Source: an uncultured Bacilli bacterium | GTDB taxonomy: Bacteria; Bacillota_I; Bacilli_A; RF39; UBA660 | Length of the DNA stretch: 14,359 nucleotides | Direction of reading: 5' to 3' | Assembly (NCBI GenBank): GCA_944358685.1 | Contig: CALVRQ010000103.1 | Coordinates: 1 to 14,359 of the forward strand | In this document: positions 7,322 through 14,288 of the stretch, piece by piece | Layout: each line of letters opens with the position of its first letter | Position numbering within the stretch: position 1 is the first letter of the stretch | Notes under the pieces: generated by a model | What the model saw: only the letters and a program-made list of their open reading frames with translations | What the model was told of the DNA's origin: nothing | Database searches by the model: none | Translations under genes and position numbers: made by a program

Positions 7322-8362
7322 ATGGTTAAGATTGCAGGTTCTTTTTTGAAGATTCAAGATGATTTTGATAGGATAAAGACTTTAGACCGAGTTTGTGATA
7401 TGATTCATTTTGATGTGATGGATGGAAAGTTTACGGAGAAGAAAACTTTGCCTATAGAAAAAATGAAAGAGACTGTTTTAAGTTTAGATAAACCTTTTGA
7501 CGTGCATTTGATGGTTAGAAATTTAAAAAAATATATTGATGAAGTGGCTATTTTGAATCCTAGTTATATTACTTTTCATTTAGAGGCTTCTATAGATGCT
7601 TTGGATATTATTAATTATATTCATGATAAGGGAATTAAAGTTGGAATTGCAATTAATCCGGCAACTGATATTGATAAACTTTATCCATATTTAGATTTGG
7701 TTGATTTAGTACTTATTATGAGTGTGAAAGCTGGAGCTGGTGGACAGACTTTTATTGATATTACGGATAGGTTAAATATTGTTTTAAAGTATCGTGAGGA
7801 TAATAATTTATCTTATGTGATAGAGGTTGATGGTGGAATTAATGATACAACTATTCGTTATGTTCGTGATGCTGATATAGTTGTTGCGGGTTCTTTTATT
7901 ACTAATAGTGACAATTATCAAAGTCAAGTTTATAAGTTGAAAAGAGCTTTACGTAATGGATTTACTTTAGCTGAGTTGCTTGGAGTTATTGTTATTTTGA
8001 GTATTTTAGGACTTATTGCTTTTACGGCGATTGATAGTAATTTAAGAGAAAGTCGTTATGATACTTGTATGGTGCAAAGGACTAATTTAATTGAAGGAGC
8101 TAAGACGTTAGTGATTGATTATCCTGATTTGTTACCGGCAGCTTCTGGTCAGACAGTAATTCCAGTTCAGGTTTTAGATGGTGGTGGTACAGTTAATGGT
8201 CAGACAATTAAAGGTGGTTATATTGAAAAAGATTTGGTAAATCCAATGACTGATAAACCTTATATAGAATCTGATGTTAGTGTGATTATAACAAGTAATA
8301 ATGGTAGTGATTTTGATTATACAGTTAATTTTGCTAATCCTGATGAGGATTGCCATGAGTAG
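7322..8362 (+). CDS. rpe: Ribulose-phosphate 3-epimerase fused in frame to a type IV prepilin
   Basis: A 346-residue open frame with two unrelated parts. Residues 1-~207 are a TIM-barrel ribulose-5-phosphate 3-epimerase (pentose phosphate pathway): metal/catalytic residues His29 and Asp31 (MIHFDVMDG), His62 (VHLMV) and Asp170 (EVDGGI) are present, as is the phosphate-site AGSF (189-192). The loop normally written NPGFGGQ is KAGAGGQ (136-142). Residues ~206-346 are a prepilin: basic leader LKRALRNG, cleavage site Gly213|Phe214, Glu218 at +5, a hydrophobic helix (~219-235), then an exported domain with Cys249 and Cys344, a possible disulfide. Normal Rpe ends just where the leader begins. GAGGTGA (7308-7314) lies 7 nt before the ATG. 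The position rsgA-rpe is canonical; in Bacillus thiN follows, here the pilin and nifJ. No stop codon or frame change was found at the junction. Whether it is made as one protein, cleaved, or reinitiated at an internal TTG is open. Confidence 0.88.
   Translation: MVKIAGSFLKIQDDFDRIKTLDRVCDMIHFDVMDGKFTEKKTLPIEKMKETVLSLDKPFDVHLMVRNLKKYIDEVAILNPSYITFHLEASIDALDIINYIHDKGIKVGIAINPATDIDKLYPYLDLVDLVLIMSVKAGAGGQTFIDITDRLNIVLKYREDNNLSYVIEVDGGINDTTIRYVRDADIVVAGSFITNSDNYQSQVYKLKRALRNGFTLAELLGVIVILSILGLIAFTAIDSNLRESRYDTCMVQRTNLIEGAKTLVIDYPDLLPAASGQTVIPVQVLDGGGTVNGQTIKGGYIEKDLVNPMTDKPYIESDVSVIITSNNGSDFDYTVNFANPDEDCHE
7937..8362 (+). other. Prepilin module with possible internal TTG start
   Basis: This marks the pilin part of the rpe fusion. 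The in-frame TTG at 7937 would start a 141-residue protein with leader MKRALRNG, an ideal 8-residue class III signal, cleaved before Phe (FTLAELLGVIVILSILGLIA). No Shine-Dalgarno sequence precedes the TTG (upstream reads CAAGTTTATAAG), so internal initiation would be weak or coupled. The exported part is Gly/Asn/Asp-rich with one Cys near each end. No prepilin peptidase, assembly ATPase or platform protein lies in the window. It may be a pseudopilin of a com or T2S/T4P-like system encoded elsewhere. Confidence 0.6.
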
Positions 8363-8366
8363 GAGG
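8361..8366 (+). promoter_or_regulatory. Ribosome binding site deciding the nifJ start
   Basis: A perfect AGGAGG overlaps the last two bases of the rpe-pilin stop codon. It lies only 1 nt before the ATG at 8368 but 7 nt before the in-frame ATG at 8374, so the latter is the likely start. Confidence 0.75.
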
Positions 8367-8373
8367 CATGAGT

Positions 8374-11300
8374 ATGAAAAAAATAATTTGTGATGGTAAT
8401 GAAGCTTGCGTGCAGGCTTCGTATTTATTTAGCGAGGTACTTGGAATATATCCAATTACACCTTCTAGTCCAATGCCGGAGCTTATAGATAAGTGGTCTA
8501 GTGATGGTAAGAAAAATATATTTGGATTAGTACCTAAAGTTGTGGAGATGCAAAGTGAAGCTGGGGCTATTGGACTTGTTCATGGTATTTTACAAACGGG
8601 TGTTTTAGCTTCAACTTATACAGCTAGTCAGGGATTACTGTTGATGATACCTGATATGTATAAGATTGCTGGCGAGATGCTTCCTTGTGTAATTCATGTG
8701 GCAGCTAGGTCTTTAGCTACTCATGCGCTTAGTATTTTTGGTGATCACCAAGATATATATGCGACAAGAGCTACTGGTTTTTGTATGCTTGCTTCTTCTT
8801 CGGTTCAAGATGTTTATCATTTGTCTTTAGTGAGTCATTTAGCTAGTATAGAGTCTTCTTTACCGTTTTTACATTTCTTTGATGGCTTTAGAACAAGTCA
8901 TGAACTTAATAAGATAAGTATTTTAGATAGTGATAATATTAAAAATCTTATTCCAAGGGATAAATTAGAAAAGTTTAGAAGTAGGGCATTAAATAGTGAT
9001 AAACCGGTGACTAGAGGAACTAATCAAAATGGTGATATTTATTTTCAAGAGATGGAATCACGTAATAGGTTTTATTTGAATATTCCGGATGTTGTTAGTG
9101 ATTATATGGATAAAATAAATAAATTAGCGGGAACTAATTATAAACCATTTAATTATTATGGTAGTTTAAATGCTTCAAAGGTTATTGTGGCAATGGGTTC
9201 TGTTTGTGAGACGATTAAGGAGTATATAGATTATAGTGATGAAGAGATTGGTTTAATTGAGGTTCATTTATATAGACCTTTTAGTTCTCAATATTTACTT
9301 AGTGTTTTACCGGATAGTGTTTCAAAGATTGCAGTGCTTGATAGGACTAAGGAAGCTGGAAGTGAAGGAGAGCCTTTATATTTAGATGTTGTAAGTAGTT
9401 TGAAGGAAAGAAATTTGAAAATATGTCATGGACGTTATGGATTATCTAGTAAAGATACTACTCCTGGTATGATTAAGGCTGTTTATGATATGCTTGACAA
9501 TCCTAAAGATGAGTTTACGATTGGTATAGATGATGATGTGACTAATTTATCTTTGATTTATGAAGATATTGATATAAGTAATAGTACGGAAGTTTTGATT
9601 TATGGATATGGTAGTGATGGAATGGTTAGCTGTAGCAAATCATTACTTAGTACTATAGGTAATAATATGTATGTTCAAGGTTATTTTGAGTATGATTCAA
9701 AGAAGTCTGGTGGGGTTACTTGTAGTCATTTGAGATTTTCCGATAAGCCTATTGGTTCGACATATTTTGTACATAATCCGAAGTTGGTGGTTATCTCTAA
9801 GGATACTTATTTATCTATTTTTGACGCAATTAGTAATCTTAAGAAAGATGGAACACTTTTGATAAATACAGCTATGAGTGATGATAAACTTTTAGACGCT
9901 TTAAATCCATATAAAAGATTTTTAAAGGATAATAATATTACAGTTTATAGGGTAGATGCAGATGCGATTGCAAGAAAGCATAATTTAGGTATGAAAATTA
10001 GTATGATTATGGAGAAGGCTATATTTAAGTTAATAGATGGTGTAGATGAAGATAAGGCGACTTTAGAACTTGAGGATTACGTTATGCGCAAGTTTGGGGT
10101 TAAGAGTAAGGAAGTTGCTATTAATAATATAGAAGCGCTTAGAGATGTTTCACTTAGAAAAGTAGAACTCGATGATTTAGAGGAGGAATTAAGTTTTAAA
10201 GTTGATAGTATTTACGATGCTTTGGCTCATAGAAAAGGTAATAGTTTAAAAGTGTCTGATTTTAAAGGTTATGAAGATGGTAGCTTTATTCATACGGAGC
10301 CGGAGATGCAGAACATTTCAGAGTTTGTTCCTGAATGGATAAAAGAAAACTGCATTCAGTGTAGTATGTGTTCGCTTGTTTGTCCTCATGGTGTTATTCG
10401 TCCATTTTTACTTAATGAAGAGGAATATGCTAAAGCTCCAGATTATGTAAAAGATAAATGCAAACCAGCTTTGGGTGCACCTAATCATTATTATGTGATT
10501 GCTATTTCGGCTAAGAATTGTACAGGATGTGGTGTATGTATTAATACTTGCCCTGGGTTAAAAGGAAATAAGGCTTTGGCTTTTGGTAAGCTTACTGATA
10601 GTAAAAATGATATGGTGTTTGACTATTTAGTTAATAATGTTAGTGTGAAGGATAGTTTTAAGAAAGAAACGATTAAGGGTAGTCAATTACAAAAACCGAA
10701 ATTTGCTTTTCACGGAGCTTGTGCAGGATGTGGAGAGACAGCTTATATTAAATTATTAACTCAGCTTTCTTCAGATAATTTAGTGATTGCGAATGCGACC
10801 GGATGTTCTTCTATTTATGGAGGGGAATTACCAAATGCTCCATATAGTGTCCCTTGGGTTAATAGTTTATTTGAGGATAATGCGGAATTTGGTTATGGTA
10901 TATTAAGTGGTTTTGAGTATGGTCATAATATGGTTAGAGAGTATATGCTTAAACATAAAGATGAATTGTTCTCTAAATGGCTTAATAATTCTAATGATTA
11001 TGATATTACTAAGGAAGTTGCTTTAAAAATCAATTATGAAAAACATCCTAGATTGAAAGAGCTTAAGAATTATATAGTAGCTAAAAATGTGTGGGCTATC
11101 GGTGGCGATGGCTGGGCTTATGATATTGGCTTTGGCGGAATTGATCACGTACTTTCTAGTGGTGATAATATTAATATTTTAGTTTTGGATACTCAAGTTT
11201 ATTCTAATACTGGTGGTCAGGCTTCTAAGTCGACACCAGAAGGAATGGTTGCTCAGTTTGCGGCTCATGGTAAGAAGAATTATAAAAAAGATTTAGCACG

Positions 11301-11715
11301 TATTGCTTTGTCTTACCCTAATGTTTATGTAGCGCAGGTGTCATTAGGGGCAAATATGATGCAGACGATAAAGGCTTTTAATGAGGCGATTAAGCATGAT
11401 GGACCGTCAATTATAATTGCGTACTGTCCTTGTATATCTCATGGTATTAAGGCTGGTATGGGCTGTTCGGTAGAGGAAGAAGCTTTAGCTACTAAATGTG
11501 GATATTTTCCAATATTTAGATATGATGGAAGTAATGATAAATTTACTTTAGATAGTCCTAATCCTGATTTTAGTTTATATGAAGAATTTTTAAGTAATCA
11601 AACTAGATATAGTATGCTTAAGACGGTGAATCCAGAGAATGCAGATGTGATGCTTAAGGCTAATAAGGAAGAAGCTATTAAGAGATTTAATTATTATAAG
11701 AATTTAGTAAAATAG
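8374..11715 (+). CDS. nifJ: Pyruvate:ferredoxin (flavodoxin) oxidoreductase, single-chain
   Basis: A homodimer-type single-chain PFOR of 1113 residues, somewhat shorter than the usual ~1170. It converts pyruvate and CoA to acetyl-CoA and CO2 with reduction of ferredoxin or flavodoxin, a mark of anaerobic metabolism. Order of parts (numbered from the ATG at 8374): N-terminal pyrimidine-binding domain with YPITPSSP (~26-33); the gamma and CoA-side domains to ~600; a two-cluster ferredoxin domain with Cys660/663/666/670 (CxxCxxCxxxC) and Cys716/719/722/726; then the TPP-pyrophosphate domain. The latter has Cys783 and Cys786 (CAGCGE), Cys811 and probably Cys1020 for the third 4Fe-4S cluster, GDG at 911-913, and NTGGQASKSTP from ~945. 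The start is set by AGGAGG. The gene directly follows rpe-pilin and ends the operon at a strong terminator. A fermenting anaerobe using this as its main pyruvate exit is inference. Confidence 0.95.
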   Translation: MKKIICDGNEACVQASYLFSEVLGIYPITPSSPMPELIDKWSSDGKKNIFGLVPKVVEMQSEAGAIGLVHGILQTGVLASTYTASQGLLLMIPDMYKIAGEMLPCVIHVAARSLATHALSIFGDHQDIYATRATGFCMLASSSVQDVYHLSLVSHLASIESSLPFLHFFDGFRTSHELNKISILDSDNIKNLIPRDKLEKFRSRALNSDKPVTRGTNQNGDIYFQEMESRNRFYLNIPDVVSDYMDKINKLAGTNYKPFNYYGSLNASKVIVAMGSVCETIKEYIDYSDEEIGLIEVHLYRPFSSQYLLSVLPDSVSKIAVLDRTKEAGSEGEPLYLDVVSSLKERNLKICHGRYGLSSKDTTPGMIKAVYDMLDNPKDEFTIGIDDDVTNLSLIYEDIDISNSTEVLIYGYGSDGMVSCSKSLLSTIGNNMYVQGYFEYDSKKSGGVTCSHLRFSDKPIGSTYFVHNPKLVVISKDTYLSIFDAISNLKKDGTLLINTAMSDDKLLDALNPYKRFLKDNNITVYRVDADAIARKHNLGMKISMIMEKAIFKLIDGVDEDKATLELEDYVMRKFGVKSKEVAINNIEALRDVSLRKVELDDLEEELSFKVDSIYDALAHRKGNSLKVSDFKGYEDGSFIHTEPEMQNISEFVPEWIKENCIQCSMCSLVCPHGVIRPFLLNEEEYAKAPDYVKDKCKPALGAPNHYYVIAISAKNCTGCGVCINTCPGLKGNKALAFGKLTDSKNDMVFDYLVNNVSVKDSFKKETIKGSQLQKPKFAFHGACAGCGETAYIKLLTQLSSDNLVIANATGCSSIYGGELPNAPYSVPWVNSLFEDNAEFGYGILSGFEYGHNMVREYMLKHKDELFSKWLNNSNDYDITKEVALKINYEKHPRLKELKNYIVAKNVWAIGGDGWAYDIGFGGIDHVLSSGDNINILVLDTQVYSNTGGQASKSTPEGMVAQFAAHGKKNYKKDLARIALSYPNVYVAQVSLGANMMQTIKAFNEAIKHDGPSIIIAYCPCISHGIKAGMGCSVEEEALATKCGYFPIFRYDGSNDKFTLDSPNPDFSLYEEFLSNQTRYSMLKTVNPENADVMLKANKEEAIKRFNYYKNLVK

Positions 11716-11747
11716 TTTTTAAAAATGTTATTGTAAAATGAAAGAGA

Positions 11748-11793
11748 AACAAGTGATTTATCGAAAATATTACTTGTTTTTTTTTTTTTTTTT
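11748..11793 (+). terminator. Strong terminator of the rlmN-nifJ operon
   Basis: A 10-bp stem (11748-11757 with 11769-11778, one G-U pair) with an 11-nt loop runs into an unusually long T tract (17 T, 11777-11793). The tract also lies within the likely promoter of the next gene. Confidence 0.85.
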
Positions 11794-11803
11794 GTGATAT
11801 CTT
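11775..11803 (+). promoter_or_regulatory. Candidate promoter with poly-T spacer for the variable surface gene
   Basis: TTGTTT (11775-11780), a spacer of 17 nt and TATCTT (11798-11803) preceded by TGA, so with an extended -10. Of the 17 spacer bases, 13 belong to the T tract, so slippage would change -35/-10 spacing. Transcription would begin near 11810, just before the ribosome binding site at 11819-11826. Only 38 nt separate the T tract from the ATG, leaving little room for another promoter. Confidence 0.5.
11777..11793 (+). repeat. 17-nt T homopolymer
   Basis: The longest mononucleotide run in the window. It serves as the U tract of the operon terminator and as most of the spacer of the candidate downstream promoter. 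Tracts of this length are prone to slipped-strand length change; read errors could also alter the apparent length. Confidence 0.9.
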
Positions 11804-11831
11804 GGATATGGATAGGATAGGAGAGGCAAAA

Positions 11832-12767
11832 ATGAAAGAGAAAAAGAACCAATATATCAAGACAAATATAATAGGATTTGTAATAGGCGGTCTTATAATA
11901 AGTGGAGTTGCAGTGTATGCGGTAGTTACTTTTCCAAGTAATGAAGTTATATATGATAATGGGACAAGTGGGTTAGAATCAAATAATGTTCAAGGAGCAA
12001 TCGACGAGCTTTATAAAACATGTACAGAGGAACCATCAGCTTCAGATACTATAACTGACTTGTTACCAAGTAATCCAGATGAATTATATGAAGATGAGCA
12101 TGGAGATATCAGATATTATGGTGCAACTCCAAATAATTATGTTAGCTTTAATAATGAATTATGGAGAATACTAGGAGTAATAGATGGAAAAATAAAAATA
12201 ATCAGAAATGAAAGTATAGGAGATATGCAATGGAATTCAACTTATAACAATAATTGGAATAATGCATCATTAAAGAGTTATTTGAATGGGGAATACTATA
12301 ATAGTATAGATGGAACATATAAAAATATGATATCAGAGGAAACGTATTATTTGGGAGGAGCAACAGGTAGTAATTATAGAACCTTAACAGCAAGTGGTTA
12401 CTATAATGCCGAAAGAGATAGCAGTCAAGTATATAGTGGAAATCCAGCAAGTACAACACAATATATAGGATTAATGTATCCAGATGATTATGGATATGCG
12501 GCAGGAAGTAGTTGTTTATCAACCGCACTTAATGTCTATGATGGTAGTTGTAAAAACAGTGATTACTTATCAGGAGTAACTGAATGGTTACAGACGCCTG
12601 ATGCCGGTAATGGTTCCACTGCGGCCCGTTTGATCAGTTCTGGCTTTGTCGACGTTGGCAACCAAGTGACCGGCTCTTACGGCGTCCGTCCAGTCTTATA
12701 TCTAAACACAAATGTACAAATCACAGGAGGTGATGGGTCTCAAAGTAATCCATATACTTTGGGTTAA
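11832..12767 (+). CDS. Membrane-anchored exported protein with a GC-rich, candidate variable C-terminus
   Basis: A 311-residue protein. A short basic N-terminus and one hydrophobic segment (~13-33) point to a membrane anchor with the rest outside. A short conserved-looking segment follows (VIYDNGTSGLES, then VQGAIDELY, ~39-61), of a kind I recall before many exported domains in gut Bacillota. A Tyr/Asn/Ser/Gly-rich domain begins around WRILGVIDGKIKIIR (111-125) and ends in GVRPVLYL (284-291). This layout resembles DUF6273/C-type-lectin-like proteins, some of which are diversity-generating retroelement targets. The start is the ATG at 11832, with AGGAGAGG (11819-11826) 5 nt upstream; an in-frame TTG at 11802 is less likely. 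Codon use is unlike the neighbours: of 21 Ile codons 15 are ATA, 6 ATC and none ATT, whereas the operon genes mainly use ATT. Residues 254-288 lie in a GC-rich patch. Ligand or target unknown. Confidence 0.8.
   Translation: MKEKKNQYIKTNIIGFVIGGLIISGVAVYAVVTFPSNEVIYDNGTSGLESNNVQGAIDELYKTCTEEPSASDTITDLLPSNPDELYEDEHGDIRYYGATPNNYVSFNNELWRILGVIDGKIKIIRNESIGDMQWNSTYNNNWNNASLKSYLNGEYYNSIDGTYKNMISEETYYLGGATGSNYRTLTASGYYNAERDSSQVYSGNPASTTQYIGLMYPDDYGYAAGSSCLSTALNVYDGSCKNSDYLSGVTEWLQTPDAGNGSTAARLISSGFVDVGNQVTGSYGVRPVLYLNTNVQITGGDGSQSNPYTLG
12591..12695 (+). other. GC-rich, adenine-poor patch: candidate variable region
   Basis: Codons 254-288 of the exported protein. By count, 12591-12690 has 59 G/C and 15 A in 100 bases. 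The 100 bases before (12491-12590) have 37 G/C and the 100 after have 32. Of 35 codons only two end in A and 20 end in G/C. Most sites expected to vary read NNC or NNT (GGT, TCC, ACT, CGT, ATC, TTT, GAC, GGC, ACC, TCT, TAC), as would result from AAC/AAT template codons after adenine mutagenesis. The patch encodes PDAGNGSTAARLISSG and continues to GVRPV. A retroelement origin is inference; no reverse transcriptase or template repeat is visible in the window. Confidence 0.5.
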
Positions 12768-12770
12768 CTA

Positions 12771-12803
12771 ATAAAAGCATACTTCTTTAAGGTATGCTTT
12801 TAT
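12771..12803. terminator. Bidirectional terminator between convergent genes
   Basis: A perfect 12-bp inverted repeat (12771-12782 with 12792-12803) with a 9-nt loop, and A- and T-runs on its outer ends, so it can work in both directions. The minus-strand flippase stop codon (12800-12802) lies inside one arm. Confidence 0.8.
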
Positions 12804-14095
12804 ATATTTAAGGCTTTTTTGACATGTTTATATTGATGAAGGGTGACGATAATTATATTTATACCAGTTGCCCATACTAAGGACCATAATCCAATATGAG
12901 AGAAGCAAAGAATAAATAATGTTATGGTTCTAACTATGGTACCAATTAAGGTTCCACGCATGGCTTCTTTGGCTTTACCCATAGCTTGAAGTGAAGCGGT
13001 TAGAGGGGCTTGGATATAATGTAAGAGGGCGATTGGGGCTAATATTTTAATGTAATTGGTACCGATGGTTGTATTATAAATTAATTTCATTGGTATTCCT
13101 GGAATTAACTCAAATATTATGGTAGCGGGAATACCAATTAGTAAGGATATAAAAATGGCTAATTTAATTTTATTCCAAACATATTTATAGTGTTTTCTAC
13201 TATGAGCTTTAGAAATATTTGGTATTAGAGCTTGAGAAATGGCTCCGGTGAAGAATGATGGAAGTAATATTAGTGGCATAACATAACCATTGATAACTCC
13301 ATATTCATTAACAATAAAATTATTTGAATATCCACTTTTGATAAGTCCATAGGTTAATATGATAGGTTCTAAAAATGCACCTATAGAACCGATGATTCTA
13401 CTCATGGTGGTTGGTATGCCAATAGAAAATACTTCTTTAATATTTCCTTTATTTGGTTTTAAATCTTGTTTGGTTATTTTAAAGTTTTTTGGGATAAAGA
13501 AAAATAGAACAAAGATTGATGTTAATTCGCTTATGACATTTGTTAAGACGATAAAAGCTACAGCATATTCTATACCTAGTTTTAAAAAAATAGGAATTCC
13601 AATTATGATAGCGATTAATCTAACAAAGTCTTCAGTGACATTTGATAAAACATGCGGAAACATTTGTTGTTTACCGAAAAAATATCCTCTTAGAATACTT
13701 GATATACTGATAAATGGTAGGACGAATCCAATACATATTATAGCCCAGTAGCACCTATCTTCATTAAGCAGAGTGTGTGATATATATCCTGCGGTTAGGA
13801 ATAGTAGAATAATTATTACGATGTTTAAAGCTAATGATATTGGAATAACAGAAAAAACTAGGTTTTTATTGTTTTTATTATCTTCGGCGACTAATTTACT
13901 GATGGCTACTGGGAAGCCTAACTGTGCTAAAGCCATAAGCATGATGAAAGTAGGGGATATTAACATATATATTCCCATGCCTTCGGTGCCAATTAGTCGT
14001 GCTAAAACTATTTTTATAAACATGCTTATAATTTTAGTTAAAAATCCGCCGATTAAAAGTAAGATAACTGATTTTAAGAAGATATTTTTTTTCAT
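12800..14095 (-). CDS. SpoVB/MurJ-type MOP-superfamily flippase
   Basis: A 431-residue polytopic membrane protein with about a dozen hydrophobic helices. It belongs to the polysaccharide-transporter (MOP/MVF) superfamily, whose members flip lipid-linked wall precursors. The N-terminal region is typical of the SpoVB group: ARLIGTEGMGIYMLISP (~32-48), then GFPVAISKLVAE (~60-71), and SSILRGYFFGKQQM in the middle. It is shorter than SpoVB/MurJ (~510-530) and closer in length to B. subtilis YkvU (~445). A role in peptidoglycan or teichoic-acid precursor transport is more likely than sporulation, which cannot be judged here. The gene converges on the exported-protein gene and shares its terminator. 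No Shine-Dalgarno sequence is visible before the ATG (upstream strand reads CATATATTCTAAT), so the transcript may be leaderless or the start poorly translated. A TAA lies in frame 9 codons upstream and no ATG, GTG or TTG falls between. Confidence 0.85.
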   Translation of the reverse strand: MKKNIFLKSVILLLIGGFLTKIISMFIKIVLARLIGTEGMGIYMLISPTFIMLMALAQLGFPVAISKLVAEDNKNNKNLVFSVIPISLALNIVIIILLFLTAGYISHTLLNEDRCYWAIICIGFVLPFISISSILRGYFFGKQQMFPHVLSNVTEDFVRLIAIIIGIPIFLKLGIEYAVAFIVLTNVISELTSIFVLFFFIPKNFKITKQDLKPNKGNIKEVFSIGIPTTMSRIIGSIGAFLEPIILTYGLIKSGYSNNFIVNEYGVINGYVMPLILLPSFFTGAISQALIPNISKAHSRKHYKYVWNKIKLAIFISLLIGIPATIIFELIPGIPMKLIYNTTIGTNYIKILAPIALLHYIQAPLTASLQAMGKAKEAMRGTLIGTIVRTITLFILCFSHIGLWSLVWATGINIIIVTLHQYKHVKKALNI

Positions 14096-14238
14096 ATTAG
14101 AATATATGCTTTTGAAAAAAAATTAAAAACTATCAATTTTCCAAATTAGTAAAAAAACACATACAAAAACTAAAATTTTATATAACAAAAATCTGAAATT
14201 GGGTATATTAAGTATGTTCAAAACCTGAAATTAATCAT

Positions 14239-14267
14239 TTGCCTACTTTCTTTACTTTGTATATATT
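14239..14267 (+). promoter_or_regulatory. Promoter of the Rpn-like gene
   Basis: TTGCCT (14239-14244), a 17-nt spacer and TATATT (14262-14267). The start of transcription would be near 14274, directly before the ribosome binding site AAAGGAG (14277-14283). The rest of the gap between the two divergent genes (14096-14238) is A/T-rich and shows no gene or clear structure. Confidence 0.65.
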
Positions 14268-14288
14268 ACTTTTCTGAAAGGAGAGGTT

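Noticed and set aside
7954..7958. TAATG at the rpe-pilin junction, resembling a stop/start overlap
   Set aside because: Neither codon is in the Rpe or pilin frame; the ATG at 7956 meets TAG after four codons. It does not separate the two parts.
12202..12528. Minus-strand open frame in the exported-protein gene
   Set aside because: Composition is almost only Tyr/Leu/Asn/His, there is no recognisable family, and it is fully inside a supported gene.
12771..12803. Hairpin downstream of the candidate variable region as a DGR recognition cruciform
   Set aside because: It lies about 75 nt beyond the patch instead of directly after it, and sits exactly between convergent genes with A/T-runs, so a bidirectional terminator explains it.
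13359..14126. Two plus-strand open frames opposite the flippase
   Set aside because: They mirror a clear SpoVB-type membrane protein and lack ribosome binding sites and family features.
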